A stretch of 64,000 nt of DNA from Manis javanica (taxonomy: Eukaryota > Chordata > Mammalia > Pholidota > Manidae): contig NC_133165.1 of assembly GCF_040802235.1 (NCBI RefSeq), positions 46,141,629 to 46,205,628 on the forward strand, read 5' to 3'. This document shows, piece by piece, positions 20,731 to 37,489 of the stretch; the first letter of the stretch is position 1, and the number at the start of each line of letters is the position of its first letter. A program made the position numbers and the translations under genes. The notes under the pieces are model-generated. The model made no database searches and was not told the origin of the DNA. It was given only the letters and a program-made list of their open reading frames with translations.

Positions 20731-21161
20731 TTTCGGGAGCCGTAGGCCATAGAAACAATGGTCTCGCCCTTTTCGCCTAGGTCTCTAGTTTCTCAAGTCT
20801 GCCCCATTTACGAAAGATCAATTGACCCAGCTTGCGATTAGACCACTGGGATAGAGATTAAGCAGTTGCCGTGATAACATCTCCTCCTTAGTAAAACATT
20901 CTGTCTTTTCTCAGTAATCCCCCACCCATGATCTTTTCCAGAGAACATTCTTCAGTTAGGTATCCTAGCAACCTAGATAACCCTTGCCACTTCAGCTGGG
21001 GCTGTTTCCCCCTCCTAGCTCCTATATAATCTACCTTGTAAGAATAAACCTTGAGACCTTGATCAGACTTTTGACTTGGTCTCCTTCTTTGTGTCTGGTT
21101 TGTCTCTCATCCAGGTTAACTTCCCCTCGAGCCCTTGTTGAACTTCCCGCCGGCCGGGGCA
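20731..21161 (+). repeat. 3' LTR of outer provirus
   Basis: 431 bases ending in GGGGCA, with TATATAA at 21023-21029 and AATAAA at 21043-21048. About 16 substitutions from the 5' LTR, several clustered near the U5 end. Confidence 0.93.
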
Positions 21162-21167
21162 ATTGGT
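21162..21167 (+). repeat. Target-site duplication (ATTGGT) of outer provirus, right copy
   Basis: Identical to 5324-5329. Confidence 0.92.
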
Positions 21168-21394
21168 AAGTTAAATTAGCAAAGTATCATTAAATTCCTA
21201 TGTTAGCCATGATTAGTAATTTCTCATAATTATTAAGGTGTACTTCACAATTCTTGTCCAAAAAAAGGTTTGTATTTTAGAAGGGTAATAAAATAAGTTG
21301 ACAAGAGAGGCTTTATCTTTTCAATAAATGGTAGGAAAATATAGCATTCAATTCCTTTAAATTAGGAACACAGGAAGGCCATGTGTAATCTTAA

Positions 21395-21650
21395 AAAAAA
21401 GTTTTATTGAAATAAATTATTGTAAGTTTACCTATTTAAGGTGTACAGTTCAGTGGTTTTGGTCCTTAGTATATTCACAGAGTTGTACATCAACCACCAC
21501 TGATTCCAGAACATATTTATCACCCTAAGGAAGAACCTCATACTCATTAACAGTCACCCCTCACCCACTCCCCACACCCCACACTATGGCAACCACTAAT
21601 CCAATTTTTGTCTGTATGGATTTGCCTAAAAGTTATTTTAAATTAAAGTG
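21395..21650 (-). repeat. Old L1 3' end (L1M type), antisense
   Basis: The poly-T start followed by TTTTATTGAAATAAATTATTG and a GGTGTACAGTTCAGTGG block matches the antisense of mammalian-wide L1M 3' ends. Family assignment is from memory of consensus features. Confidence 0.7.
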
Positions 21651-21769
21651 ATTTATTTCAGCTTCCATTTAATTAAAGCTAGTTTCTCATTGGACACCTT
21701 GGGGACATTACCACTAACCTTATAGAAATAAAAGGCTTATGAAGGAATACTAGGAGCAATGTATTCACA

Positions 21770-23060
21770 TACCAATAAATTGGGTAACCTAGATGGAATA
21801 GACAAAATCCTAGAAAGACAAAACTACCAAATTTCAAGAAGAATTATAAAATATGTCCAGACCTATATTAAGTAAAGGAATTGAACTAGTAGTTATATTT
21901 TTTTCCATAAAGAAAACTCCAGGACCAGATGTCTTCACTAGTACATTTAACTAAACACTTAAAGAATACCACTTCATAAGCTTCCAAGAAATAGAAGAGA
22001 AAGGCAACTTGCCAGTTCTTTCTATAAGGCCAGTATTACCCTGATAAAAGTTAGACAAAGACAGCACAAATAAAAACCTACAGATCAATATCCCTTATGA
22101 ATTTAGAGGCAAAAATCCCAACAAATACTAGTAAACAGAATCCAGAAACTATAAGTAGGATAATAGACCATGACTAAGTGAGAATTATTTTAGGAATGCA
22201 AGGTTGGTTTAATACCTGAGAATAAAGTGATACACCATATTATTAGAATGAAGGAAATAAAAACACAGTTGTCATAATAACAGAAAAAACAGAAACGTTT
22301 TTGATGAAATCCAATAACCTTTCATGCTGAAAACCAACTAGAAGTAGAAGGGAACTTCCTCTACCTGATAAATGGCAATTATGAAAAGCCCACAGCTAAC
22401 TTCATACTTACTGGTGTAAGTTCTTGAAAGATCATGAACAAGACAAGGATGTCCACTTTTGCCACTTCTGTTTGACATTGTACTGGAAATTCTAGCCAGA
22501 AAAATTAGGCAAGAAATAAAAGACATCCAGATTGGAAAGGAAGAAATAAATGATCTGTTCACAGAGGTCATGTCCTTGTATACAGAAAATCCTAAGGTAT
22601 CCACAAAAAAACTTAAAGCTACATCACCAGTCTTCAGGGAAATGCAAATCAAAACCACAATGAAGCATCACCTCACACCTGTTAGGATGGTCGTTATTCA
22701 AAACAAACAAGCAAACAAAACGCCCAGAAAATAACAAGCGTTGGTGAGGGTGTGGAGAAATTAGAACCCTTATGCACTGTTGGTGAGAATGTAAAATGGT
22801 GCAACCACTACAAAAATAGTATGGAAGTTCCTTGAAAAACCAAAAATAGAATTACCATATGATCTAGCAATCCTACTTCTGGGTATTTATCCAAAATAAT
22901 TGAAATCAGGATCTTGAAGAGATATTTGTACACCAAAGTCCACTGTATCATTATTCACAGTAGCCAAGATATGGAAATAACCTGAATGTCTACTGATGGA
23001 TGAATGGATAAAGAAAATGTGGTAATACATACAATGGAATATTATTCATCCATAAAAAGA
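21770..23060 (+). mobile_element. Decayed L1 ORF2 fragments, sense
   Basis: L1 reverse-transcriptase sequence in pieces. It includes a CCAGATGTCTTCACTAGTACATTT segment (the PGPDGFT region) near 21930, CCTCTGATAAA-like FRPISLM sequence near 22080, and [23 protein letters not shown]-like coding near 22440-22505. A jump near 22625 leads to the ORF2 C-terminal region ([17 protein letters not shown] near 22640) and on to ~23060. Stops and internal deletions are many. Confidence 0.8.
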
Positions 23061-24035
23061 CCCAAAACTGGCATTGGTTGGGTCTGCTTCCACCCCTGGA
23101 CAGTCATGCTGGGTAGGCAAAAAATATATGTCCACTAATGCAGCCCATGGACTTTGGATTTTATTCTAGGGAATAGAGGAATCTTGGAACGGGACTGATG
23201 TGGTGAGATCTGGGCATTAGGGAGAAGTCTGGCTGAAGGGCAGGCATTGGGGCAACAGGGGAGATGAGTTGGGGAGACTTAACAGGCTCTTGGAATCATT
23301 CTGGGCAGAAGTGAGGAGGGTTGAACTAGGGTAATGACAGTGGGAATGGAAGGTGGATTGGCCAGGAAAGAAAATGGAGAAGGTAGAGAGTACAAGAGCC
23401 AGTGCTTGGTTAGGAAGAAGGACTTAGGTTTATTGAATACCAACCACATACTGGGCCCAGTGCTGGGGAAAAGAAACAGTCTGGCAGAGGAGCTGGACCT
23501 GTAAACAGTTACTACGGAGTATGATAATTACCATGATAGAGGGACGCACCAAGGGCCACACACAGCGTGGGAATAGAGAAACCATTTGAGTAGTGAATAG
23601 GGGGAGAAGGCTGTCAGAGGAGTCTTCATGGAGAAGGAAATTTTCACTTGAGTCTTTAAGGATCAGTAGGGCATGTAACAGTTTGGTGGCAAACAAAGAG
23701 TAAGAGGTTTCAGGTCTGTGTCAAGGGCAAAGAACAGAGTCCAAAAATTTGTTGGCCAGAAAAACCACATCCAAACCAAAGACATACTTAGTTTTGTTCA
23801 TATAACATTTTTAGAAATTGTGAATTAGTTGCCAACATTGAAAGATCTGGAGTTTTCATATAAAAAATCCACATTATTGACTTGTCTTGAAAAACCAGAA
23901 GATTTAGTGACACAGGACCTGTGCTCCTGCATGGCGACAAAGGGCTAGTGCAGCCACAATCCTGCCACTCTATGTAATTTTATAATTCACCTGGCCCACA
24001 TCAACTATCCATGTTACCTGCCTGTCCTCTGTGGT
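23061..24035. other. Unique sequence, no gene seen
   Basis: No supported coding exon, RNA gene or clear repeat family. Short open frames here have no protein-like composition. Confidence 0.4.
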
Positions 24036-24039
24036 AGAT

Positions 24040-24300
24040 TAAAGATGGTTGCAAATTCTAACTCCACATCGAAAGGAGGAGTTAATTTCCCCTCTCTTGG
24101 AAACTGGGCTGGGCCTGTGATTGCTTAACTAACAGAATGCGGCAGATGTGACACTGTGCCAATTATGGGCCTATCTCTTGGAGCCCTCTCTCCCGGGCCA
24201 CTCCTTCCCAAAACCTTAGAATAATGAGAAATACAGAAGCAGTTGTCATTTTAAGTCACAAGGTTTTGGAGTGGTTTACTCTGCAGCAGATAACCAGAAG
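24040..24300 (+). repeat. Possible ancient LTR fragment
   Basis: The run GGTAGATTAAAGATGG... to ...GCAGATAACCAGAAG has the look of an old mammalian interspersed repeat (LTR-like). I cannot name the family with confidence. Confidence 0.35.
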
Positions 24301-26085
24301 ACCCACCTTCACTTCTGCCTTGTAGACAGTGGAGGGTCCAGTTTCTGGACCAAAGGAATAAGGGAGCACAGTGAGCTTGGGTGAGGAGGGGCAGCAAGGT
24401 CATAGAGCAGAAGATCATGAAGTGCTTTCTATACCATGCTGAAGGAGTTTCAACTTTTTCCGAGAGGGGTTGAGCTTGTAGGGTCTTTTAAGGTAGGCAT
24501 ATTATGGCCAGGAAGGTGACCTTGGCAATGCTATAAAAGATGAACCAGAGGAAAGGGATTAGTCAATGAGCTAGCCCAAGGGTCCAAGCAACACAACTCA
24601 GGCAGTGGTGGGGGCATGGAGAGAGAGGGAGAGGATCAAGGTCAAGATTTCTTCCCTGAGGTGTTAATGGGACATACAAGTTATGCCATATAGTTGGCAG
24701 TCAGAACTAAGGTGGCTAGTTTGGGTTACAGACAGACTGGGGTTGTCAAAGTTGGTAGTTGAAGCTGCAGATGTGGACAAGATGTTGGTGTAGGGAGTTT
24801 GGGGGTTAATGAGGAGAGGCAGAGTCCTGGAGAGTGACCTACAGGGAACTAAGAAAGCAAACTTCAGAGCAAAGAAGAGGACTAGGAGAGAGTGGGCCAG
24901 ACACCATTGAAGGGAAAGACTCCAGAGGGAGGGAGTAGGCCAGAGCATCAGATGGTCACTAAAAACATCCTTGCTTGATTTAATGATCAGGAGATCACTG
25001 GTGGCCTTGGTCAGGGCAAGTCTGTGTGGAATGGTGGCAGCAGAAGCAGACTCATGTAGGTGGAAGACTAAGTAGGAAATGAGAAAGTGGGGACAGTGTG
25101 AACAGCTCTTTCAAGTAACTTGATTGTGAACACCAAGAGTGAGATAGGGAAGTGGTTTGAAGTTGCCAAGTTGACATAGCGTCCTCCTAACACACAGGGG
25201 ACTTCAGCCTGTTTTTATACCCTAAAAGACAGGGTCTGTGGAGAGAAGAACTTGGTTGTGTGGGAGAAAGGGGTTAAGCAATGGAGGGAAGTCACTGAGG
25301 AAATGGGAAGGAATGTGTCCCAGGAAGGAGGAATCAGCCTTGGGCCCCTGGACTCCTCCTTTGTGATAATAGTCTGTGGCCATGTGTAGGAACTGGAGAT
25401 GCAGTTGATGGTGGGAGCAGAGGGGTTGAGAGTTCTCACCTCTTTCCTCCATAAAATAGGAGCAGTGACCATCTTATTAAGGCAAGGAAGGCAGTGTGGG
25501 TAGATGGCTACTGGAATGTGGCTGTTGAGGTTATATTAGGTCTGGGCCTGTGGATGTGGCATCCTCACATACCTCCTGCTGAAGTCCAGGTTGGTTCTTG
25601 AATGTGGGTCAGGGCTAAACCTGCAGGTGAATGGAAGTTCACAGCTGTGAGAAGGGCTGGGGACCAGGCTACCAGAGTAACTTCTTGCAAATGATAACCT
25701 GTCATTTCTTTACTCAGAGACTTGTGTGGGCTTCTCCTTGCCTCTGGGTGCAGACTTCTTGCAATGAGGCTGAGGTCCCTCATGATCTGCCTCCTGCTGG
25801 TCCTCCCAGCTTTATCACTTTCTCTTCCTCCTAAATACCTGAGGCCCCAGCCATGGTGAAGAGCCCCCCATTCCCTAAAATGCCATTGTCTTCTTGCCTT
25901 TATCAGAATTGCTTTTCTTCCTCTCTCCTTCTTTCTCTGCTTGGCAAACTCTTATTCAAGACCCAGTTTAAATGTACCATCATTCATCCATTCCACCAGC
26001 ATCTATGAGGTGTCTCATGCTTTGTTCCTGGTTTGTTCCTGGCTCCACCACTCTCCACTTCTGTTGCACACCTCTGCTTTGGGAG
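24301..26085. other. Unique sequence, no gene seen
   Basis: Nothing supportable beyond short chance open frames. Confidence 0.4.
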
Positions 26086-26089
26086 GTTA

Positions 26090-26250
26090 CTGGACAGTCT
26101 GAGTAGGCTCATGGGTTTCAAGGTCAGGGGGAATCATATTTGGGTCCCAGTTTGTGCGACCTTGGATAAGTCTTTTATCTCCTCAGAGTCCCAATTTCAT
26201 CAACTGTAAAAGAGGGACAATACAGTACCTCATAGGACCTACTATTGTTT
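26090..26250 (+). repeat. MIR element
   Basis: Shows the MIR core order: TCAAGGTCAG..., GTGCGACCTTGGATAAGT, ...CCTCAGAGTCCCAATTTCATCAACTGTAAAA, ...TACCTCATAGG. Confidence 0.75.
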
Positions 26251-26259
26251 GGAGCAGTC

Positions 26260-27180
26260 AGGACTCTTCATTGTTAAGTGGCAGAACCTAATTAAAAAAC
26301 CTTTTACAGTTGATTTATTTGAATCAGGATCCAGAGAAAGTCCACGTAGTTGGTTGATATGTTTTTTTAGACTCTTTAAATGTTTCTCCTCTTTTTCATT
26401 TAATGCCACTTGTTTGTTGAAGTCAGGTCATTTGTCCTGTAAAGTTTTCAATATTCTAGATTTAGTAATTGCTCCCTTATGGTGTTATTTAACCTGTTTT
26501 TCTATCCCCCTTAATTCCTATAAACTAGCTGTTAGATCTGGAGGCTTGTTTAGATTCAGGATGATTATGATGATAAAAATGATTTGGCCAAAACACCACA
26601 AAGGTGTTGCTACATACTTACTGTGTCATTTTATAGGAGCCATATGATGTCTGGTCATTCTACTTTTGGTAATGTTAAGATAGATGGATTCTTTTCTTTA
26701 GGCAATTGTGAACATGCGAACACAATTTGGGTATTAGATGATATTAAGAAATTATTGCTAAAATTTTTAGATGTAATTATGTATCACATAATGGTATTGC
26801 ATTTAGGTAAAATAAAAATATTAACCTGACATACAATAACATGGATGAATCTCAAAACATGCTGAGTGAAGAAAGCCAGACCCATACTGTATGATTTCAT
26901 TTGTATGGAATATTCCAGAACAGGTGAAACTAATCTATACTGACAAAAAAGCAGATCGGTGGTTGTCTGGGGCTGATCTTGAGTGTGGGGGATTGATTGT
27001 GGAGGGGAATGAAAAAACTTTAGGGTGATGGAAATATTTCATATTTTGATTATGATGGTAATGACATGGATATATACACTTGTCAAAACTAATTTAACTT
27101 TACACTTAAAATGAGTGTGTTTTATTGTATGGAAAGATGTATTATGTTGTATATAAATAAAGTTTATTTTTAAAGGAAAT
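26260..27180. repeat. Old L1M 3' UTR pieces, two orientations
   Basis: Bases 26280-26700 resemble the antisense of an old L1M/L1ME 3' UTR (ATTCTAGATTTAGTAATTG..., GATCTGGAGGCTTG..., ATGTCTGGTCATTC). Bases 26840-27180 are a sense L1M 3' end (GTTGTCTGGGGCTG..., GGGTGATGGAAATATT) ending near AATAAAG. Families are uncertain. Confidence 0.6.
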
Positions 27181-27189
27181 AAAAGTCAC

Positions 27190-27425
27190 AACTAGAGTAA
27201 AGAGGACACATTCAAAATAGCCACAAAACTACAAGAGACCTATAAGGAAAAAGATCTAATGATATATAAGACCTTTATAGAGGAAATTATAAAATTATAT
27301 AAAAGAAGACATAAATGTACGGAGAAATATAGTACATTCATGGATGGAAGTCTTAATATCCTTCCCAAATTGATCTATAAAGTAAATGCAGTTTTATTAA
27401 GAACTCTAAGAGGTTTTCAAAAAGC
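27190..27425 (+). repeat. L1 ORF2 fragment, sense
   Basis: Reads as an ORF2 stretch around the ACKNYKRPIRKKI / ERH-KCTEKYSTFMDGS region (L1 connection to the C-terminal domain), with stops. Confidence 0.6.
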
Positions 27426-27429
27426 CTTT

Positions 27430-30400
27430 ATCTGTATTAACTGAAAAAAGGAAGTGAAACTGAAAGAGAACAAAGGCCTTTTATTTGGGGTCTAAGAATT
27501 GCAATTTGGGAGCACAGATCTAGGTTGATACCCAAATAGTGTCCCATTTGTAGGGTGAAAGCAAGGGGTTTTTATGAAGAAAAGGAAAGAGGGGTGGCAA
27601 TTACAAGAGTTAGGAAAAAGAGAAGAAGTGTTCCATGGGGGTTTTAAAAGCCAAGCTACTCTGGCTTATACATTGATTGACTGCTATTTTCAGATGGATT
27701 CTATCTTCAGAAAGTTCACATCCATCAAACTGTGATCCGGGTATCTGTTCTCCTGCTGATTTCCCAAACAATTGCTTAGAACAATTGCTGTTTTGCAGAG
27801 TCCAAAGGTTTTGGCACAGTTCAAACAAGGGCCTCTCTACAGTGATCTCTCCAGCCCTATTTTAAAATGGCTCCAATCATGCCACTTTTCCATATCTGTT
27901 AGAGGTAAATCCTGAACTATTTAAGTTGCAATGCTATGATGTCTGGAATTTGTTTTAATAGATTCCAAGAAAAAAATGTGGAAGAAGAGTGAGTCGGTAT
28001 TGGCCATGCGTTGATAATTGCTGAAGCTGGGTGGTGGGTATATATTCTAGAAAGCAAGCAGTGCTGTGCACCTTTACAGGCAAGGAAATGTCACCAGGCC
28101 AGGGTAACAGGAAATGGTAAGCTATGGTCTCCAGGTCAGTCTGATTCCATCAGGCACTACAGCTCTTCAGGGTGGGACAGACCAGAGAAGGTCTTACAGG
28201 ACTTGTTGAGGAATTTGGACTTTATTCTATGTTCAGCAGGTCAGTCCCTCTTTCCTGTGTGTACCTGGCACCTTGGAAGGGTCTCTGGTCCTCCATGGAG
28301 GGTGTACCAGTCAGAACTCTTTCAGCTGTGAGTGCCAGATATCCAACTCAAACTTATTGGCTTATGTGGAAATAGGAACTTAATGCCTTGTGAAGCAGAA
28401 AGGTTAAGGGCTTCAGGTACAGCCTGATCCAGATACTCAAATGATGTCAAGAATATGCCTGTATTCATTTCTTGTCTCTGCAGTCCTCTGTATTGGCTCA
28501 TTTTGGCTGTCTTTTCCTACATGGTGACAGGAGGTCATTGCTAGCACTGGGCTTACAGTCCATCAGTTTACTAACCCCTAGGAGCAAGACAGCTCTTTTC
28601 CCTAGTAGCTCTAATGAGTCTCCATCTGGTTACATAGACTTGAATTCAGTGCCAATCCTGAGCCAACCAAAAAAGACTGCTTTGATGTGGGAAGCACAGG
28701 CCATGTGCCTACTTTGGGCCCTCTTCTGAATGTCAGGGACTGCCAGTGAAAGAATGTTGGCTCCTCAAAGGAAATCCAGATGTGGACACCAGTAAAGAAG
28801 GGATGGTGAGATGCTGGGCTGGCAGCACATGGCAGGAACACCATCTCAACACCCTTCATAGGGAGGCGTCAGCCCCTTAAACATGAGAAAGGGCTCATTG
28901 CAGGGCCTTCACCACCCACCACTGAACTAACTCTCTCCCTTGTATTCCCGGACGTCTGCACCCATGACTCCCACCACTGGCCTTGCATCTGTGCTCTGCA
29001 GCAGCCCCAGCCTGTCTGCCCTCGCCCTACACTGCAGACCAACTGGAACACAGAAGCAGCATCTGTGTTTCCTGACTTCTCCCTCTCCAGGCCTGTCAGG
29101 CTTTTGCCTTTGGGGCATGGATCTCAGGTCCCGCACCCACATGCTTGTCCTCTGCTTGCAAATGAGGAGCTCTAGGGCATGTGTGCTGCAGGTTCCTCTC
29201 TAAAATGGAGGTGGTATCTCCACCCAGAGATGTGTGGATTAAATGAGTGTAGCATACTTAGAGTGTTTAAAACAGGGCCCGACATAGTAGATGCTCAGTA
29301 AATGCCAGCTGTTATTTTTACCCCTACAGCTGGAGACTGCACATCACAGTCCCTGGGCAGCCCTCAGGTAGAGTACAGCCTGTAGGGTTTTATAGTTGAC
29401 TAACGTGTAGAACACTTTACATACATTGTCTCATTTGAACACCATAACTTGGTGAGGAGGGCAGAACAAACCCTGTTTATGTCCCAATTATAGACAAAGG
29501 AACTGAGCCTCAGAGAAGACAGACCGCTTACCCAAATTATGAGCCAATTGGTGGTGAAGGTAGGATTTGAACCAGTGCCTTGAAGAAGCATGTTACTGGG
29601 CTTTCACTTGGGCTGCCTCTCAGCCTTCAGACCTCTATCAGTCATGTCCTGTGGCTCTTTCTCACCCCTTTAGACCCAGCCCAGTACTCTATAAGCAGTA
29701 TGATGAGTAGAACTAACACTTGCTAAGCACTTGATGCACTCTGGATGACATGCACAAGGCTTTCCTTTCCCCATAACCATCTGAGGTAGGTGTGAGTCTA
29801 TTGCAGAGGGAGAAACGGAGGCTGAAAGAGGTTGAGTAATCTGCCCAGGTCACTCCAGTATGATAGCCAGGAGTCAGTCTGATTTCAGAGCAGGCCTTTC
29901 TTGCCCTCTGTGTTGCCACCTCTGATGCCAGGGTTCTTGTTTGCAGAGTCAAAGAATGAACTTAGCAAACACCCAAGGTAGGAGCTCCTGGCTCAGGCCA
30001 GGAGGGGACAAGAGAGCCCGGGGTGGTGCATTGTCTAGGGGATTTATAGGCAGTTGAGGATTTTGGGGAATTGAGGGCTTAGGGTGTGAACTTGTGCTAC
30101 CTGCCCTGCCCTCAAGGTGGGCTGGGTTGTTGTCTGTTTGCTAAGGCTGTTTATAGTGAAGTCACGGGTTATGCTGAGATACCCTTGCGGAACACTCAAA
30201 CATTTCAGGCCAAGTTGCTTCTGGCCTTTTGACCTTTAACTGATCTCACTGAAGGTGTCTGTATTCCTAGTCTGGTATCTTTACCCTAGAGAATTAGTGT
30301 GACCTTGACTTTATATAATGCTGAACACAGAGTTTCGATAGGGACTTCACATTGTTACATTGCTTTGACTGTAAATATCTTGCCTTGCTTTTTCCTGAGG

Positions 30401-31115
30401 CTCTCACCCTACTGTGTCTAAGCCCATGGTCCCTGTCTCACCTCCATGACCTGGTCTCAGAGTCCAAGGATGAGAAGCAGCTCATCTGTCTTCCTGAGCA
30501 TGAGGTTCCGGCTTCTGCCTCTGCTTGGCATCCTTACTGCTGTCACGGCTCCTCTCCCTGCAGTGGGCTGAGAGCCCTCGAGCCCTCTGCAGCGGCACCC
30601 TGACTGACTCCCCTCTGTACCCTGCAAACAGAGGCGCTCCACAATGCCAAATCATCTCACTGCTTTCCTGTGCTGCAGGTAGGGCGGGGGCGCTCTGAGG
30701 CGAACACATGAGACACCAGACATGACTCCCCCAAGGCCGCCCACTTGGGGATGCAGGTGCATGGACAAGGCCCCAGGCCTTCTGGCTGCAGCTCGGTGCA
30801 GGGCTCTCCCCTCGGCTCCCTGGCTGCGGGGCCAAGAGGCAGCTCAGCCTTAGCTGGGGGTGGGCTGGGGGTCTGTGCAAAGGCCTGATGGGTGCTTTTG
30901 TGAATGCCAGGGAAAGGATGGTGAGAGGCTGGGGTGAACGGGAGGAGCGAGGAAGAAGCAGGGTATTTTTGCATTTTGACATTAAAAAATTGCAGATTAG
31001 ATTTTCCGCAACTGGCCAGCAGCATCTGTTTCAGTTTGGAATCGGCAGGGAAGCTGCTGAGCTTCCCCTGGAGGGAGGGGAAGGGAGACTGCAGGCTGCT
31101 GGGGAGAGGTGGCGC
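27430..31115. other. Intergenic region upstream of CORO1A, MIRs only
   Basis: No gene recognised. MIR-like pieces lie at about 29225-29300 and 29400-29590 (TGAGGAGGGCAG...GAACTGAGCCTCAGAGA...GGATTTGAACCAG) and 29715-29900 (GGAGGCTGAAAGAGGTTGAGTAATCTGCCCAGGTCAC). The rest looks unique and may include CORO1A regulatory sequence. Confidence 0.5.
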
Positions 31116-31119
31116 CTCT

Positions 31120-31314
31120 GCCGAGAGAAGGGCTCTCCCCTTTAAGAGCTCCGCCCAAAGGGGCGCTGCCACCCCTAAGGAGGCAGGCAGCTGTGCTTCT
31201 CATTCATTGTCTTGACAGGAGCATCCTCAGTGGGCAGTCTGTCTCCTCCAGCACCTTCCTCCTCCTCCTCCTCTCCCTCTTCCATCTGGGGGGTCGCTCA
31301 TCTCCCAGCAGCAG
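31120..31314 (+). promoter_or_regulatory. CORO1A: CORO1A promoter region and noncoding exon 1
   Basis: GC- and pyrimidine-rich, without a clear TATA box. A strong splice donor CAG|GTATGC at 31314/31315 ends a probable 5'-untranslated exon, which would splice to the coding exon whose acceptor lies at 32919. The human gene has the same noncoding first exon. The transcription start cannot be placed from sequence alone. Confidence 0.55.
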
Positions 31315-32734
31315 GTATGCCCGGGGGCCCTGGGGAAGGGACTAGGCATTGCTGCCTTGGACTACCTGTGGGGCGGGCGAGAGCTTGGCAGAGCCGGCTG
31401 TGGGGGCTGACAGGCCATCTGAGCAAGCTGGCTCTGAGATGGGGAGAGAGCTGGTCCACGTCCTGTGCGGAGGGGACCCACCTGCAGCTGTGGGTGCGCG
31501 TTGGGGGGGTGTCCATCTGTGTGTCCCAGGGCCACAGGCTAGGGTGAAGGACCACCACAGCCAAGATGGAGGTCGGGGAGCCAGGGGATACATGTGGGCC
31601 CTGACTCTCCCCAGAATGCGAGTCTTTGGGGTGGGGGCAGAGGCAGGGTGGGGTGAACTGAGCAGCTACCCCAGAGCTAGGAGACAGGAAGAGGGTGAGA
31701 GCAAAACAAGAAAAGACCAAGTTCCCCTTTCTGTGGTTTCTGGGCCTGGTACCTGTGGTGGGGGAGGAGGCAGGGTGGAGCGATGGCTTCCTGTCTCCCA
31801 GCCTCTGGTTTGGGGCTCACCTCTCCCCAGATGCAGGCCTCTCACCTGGCACTGATAACCCTTCCCCCAGACTGCTTCTCCTCACACATGTTCACCTCCT
31901 TTGTGGGTAGGGAGACCCAGATCCCCCTGTAGACTCAGTGTGGGTGAGGGTGGCTATAGCGCCTAGTAAGTGGGGCCAGGACCAAAGGTAGGGCTAATGG
32001 GTGAAGCTGGGGAGGTGGAGCAGAGGCCGTAGGGAGGGTGTCCTCTGAGAAGGAAGCATCGCCCCTGCACCGAGCAGGAAGGTGATGCAGTTGGCACCAG
32101 GATTGGTGTGGAGCCTGGGGGGCCAGAGGCAAGCCCCTCAGCTCCACTTGCTCTCCTCCCAGCCACAGTGGGAAAAACCATCCTAGCTGAACCTCAGCGA
32201 AGGCAGGGATGGCTTCTCCTTTCCTGTGTCTAGTTCCAGTGGGGGTGGAGATGGCACTTCAGGGCCCCTGTTTAAGCAGAGCAAGAGGCAGAGATGTGGA
32301 AGGAGGAAATGCTGGGGCCTGGGCCATCTGCCTGTTTCTGGTGTACCCAGAGACCTCCTGGGGAAGCCATTCTGCCATTGTGGACGTGCCTCTTGGACAG
32401 GCCCATATACCACTTCCCTCTGCCCATCCACCCTGTGCCAGGAGGCAAGGGAGGGCCAGCCCAGCCCAACCCCTGCCTTTGGGAAGCTCCCCAAAGTGAG
32501 TGTGAGGAATGTGAGGTCTGGACACTGTGACTGAGAACCCACACTCCCAGCTGTCTGCACCGAAGCCCCCAGAGTGTAAACCATCAGTGGAAGGGCTCTG
32601 TGTCATCAGGCTGTCAGTCAATAACTCAGCCCTTGGTGCTGCCTCACACCGGGCTCTGCTGTAGGGACTGAGGATGCAGGAGTGAGGCCTGGGGTGGGTG
32701 GAGAAGGTGGGCCTTGCATGTTAGCCAGGTGTGA

Positions 32735-36667
<3,933 letters not shown>

Positions 36668-36747
36668 AAGACCCAGAGCCTTCAAATGGGCCCCCTCCCT
36701 TCTGTTTATGTTCCCTCCCTTCAGGCCACAGTGACAGATTAAAAAAT

Positions 36748-36753
36748 AATAAA
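36748..36753 (+). terminator. CORO1A: CORO1A polyadenylation signal
   Basis: AATAAA 81 bases after the CORO1A stop, giving a very short 3' UTR as in other mammals. Confidence 0.8.
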
Positions 36754-37045
36754 ATGGCTCTATTTTCTGGTACCTCTTAGACTCTAATGACTGATCACCT
36801 GAATACTGAACTGATGTGCTCCTGAGCCTCCCCCTTGGTAACCTTGATGGGAATGTCCCATGGCAGGAGCTGGGAGGTGCTTCCAAATGCCTTAGACCAC
36901 AGGAACAGGCCCTGGTGGGTGGAAGCCACCCTATGCTGGAGTGGGTTGGGAGATGGTTTCCCAGCTCCTGCTCTGAACTGGCAGATCTGAGCTATTCGAG
37001 GCCCTAAGCCTGAGACCTCAGTAATTCCCAGGATTACCCCCCCAA

Positions 37046-37310
37046 AATTTTTTTTTTTGTAGATAATTATTTTTTATTGAAGGGTAGTTGACACACAGTA
37101 TTACTTTAGTTTCAGGTGTACAACACAGTGATTCAACATTTATATACATGATAATTCTAGGTACCAGCTATCACCATACCAAGTTGTTACAATATTTTGA
37201 CATTTCTTATGCTATACATTACATCCAGTTACTTATTTATTTTACAATTGGAAGTGTGTACTTTTTTTTTTTTTTTTTTGGTGAGGGCATCTCTCCTATT
37301 TATTGATCAA
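37046..37310 (-). repeat. Two adjoining L1 3' ends, antisense
   Basis: A poly-T start at 37046 leads into ATTTTTTATTGAAGGGTAG and a TTTCAGGTGTACAACACAG block, an L1 3' end. A second poly-T (37263-37279) followed by GGTGAGGGCATCTCTCC-ATTTATTGATCAAAT begins another. This second type of 3' UTR fits laurasiatherian L1s. Confidence 0.7.
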
Positions 37311-37489
37311 ATAGGATTACCCAAAATTTGACTTTCTTAGTCAACCACATCAGGTTGCATGCAACTATAGTGATAGTAACTACCATTTACATGACATCTT
37401 TCAAACTATAGGTCCAAGGGGCTCTTTTGTGAGGAAAAAGCTTCAAACAAGAGCAACAGTACAACCCTGGTTTACAGGTTGGTGTGGCT

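Larger units (their letters stand above)
5330..21161 (+). mobile_element. Outer class II (betaretrovirus-like) endogenous provirus
   Basis: A complete proviral structure: LTR, tRNA-Lys primer site, gag, dUTPase-protease-G-patch, pol, env, purine tract and LTR, flanked by ATTGGT. Without the inner provirus and its duplicated target (7639-14596) it would be ~8.9 kb. The dUTPase in pro, the G-patch after protease, two frameshift heptamers and the MA/CA sequence style place gag-pro-pol with betaretroviruses. The env has the gamma-type transmembrane subunit found in type D simian retroviruses. Every gene carries at least one lesion except integrase. By eye the LTRs differ at about 16 of 431 positions. 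Confidence 0.95.

Noticed and set aside
30482-31172. Overlapping minus-strand frames of 166 and 171 codons upstream of CORO1A
   Set aside because: Proline/serine-rich frames in GC-rich DNA without domains; frames overlap each other, as expected by chance near a promoter.
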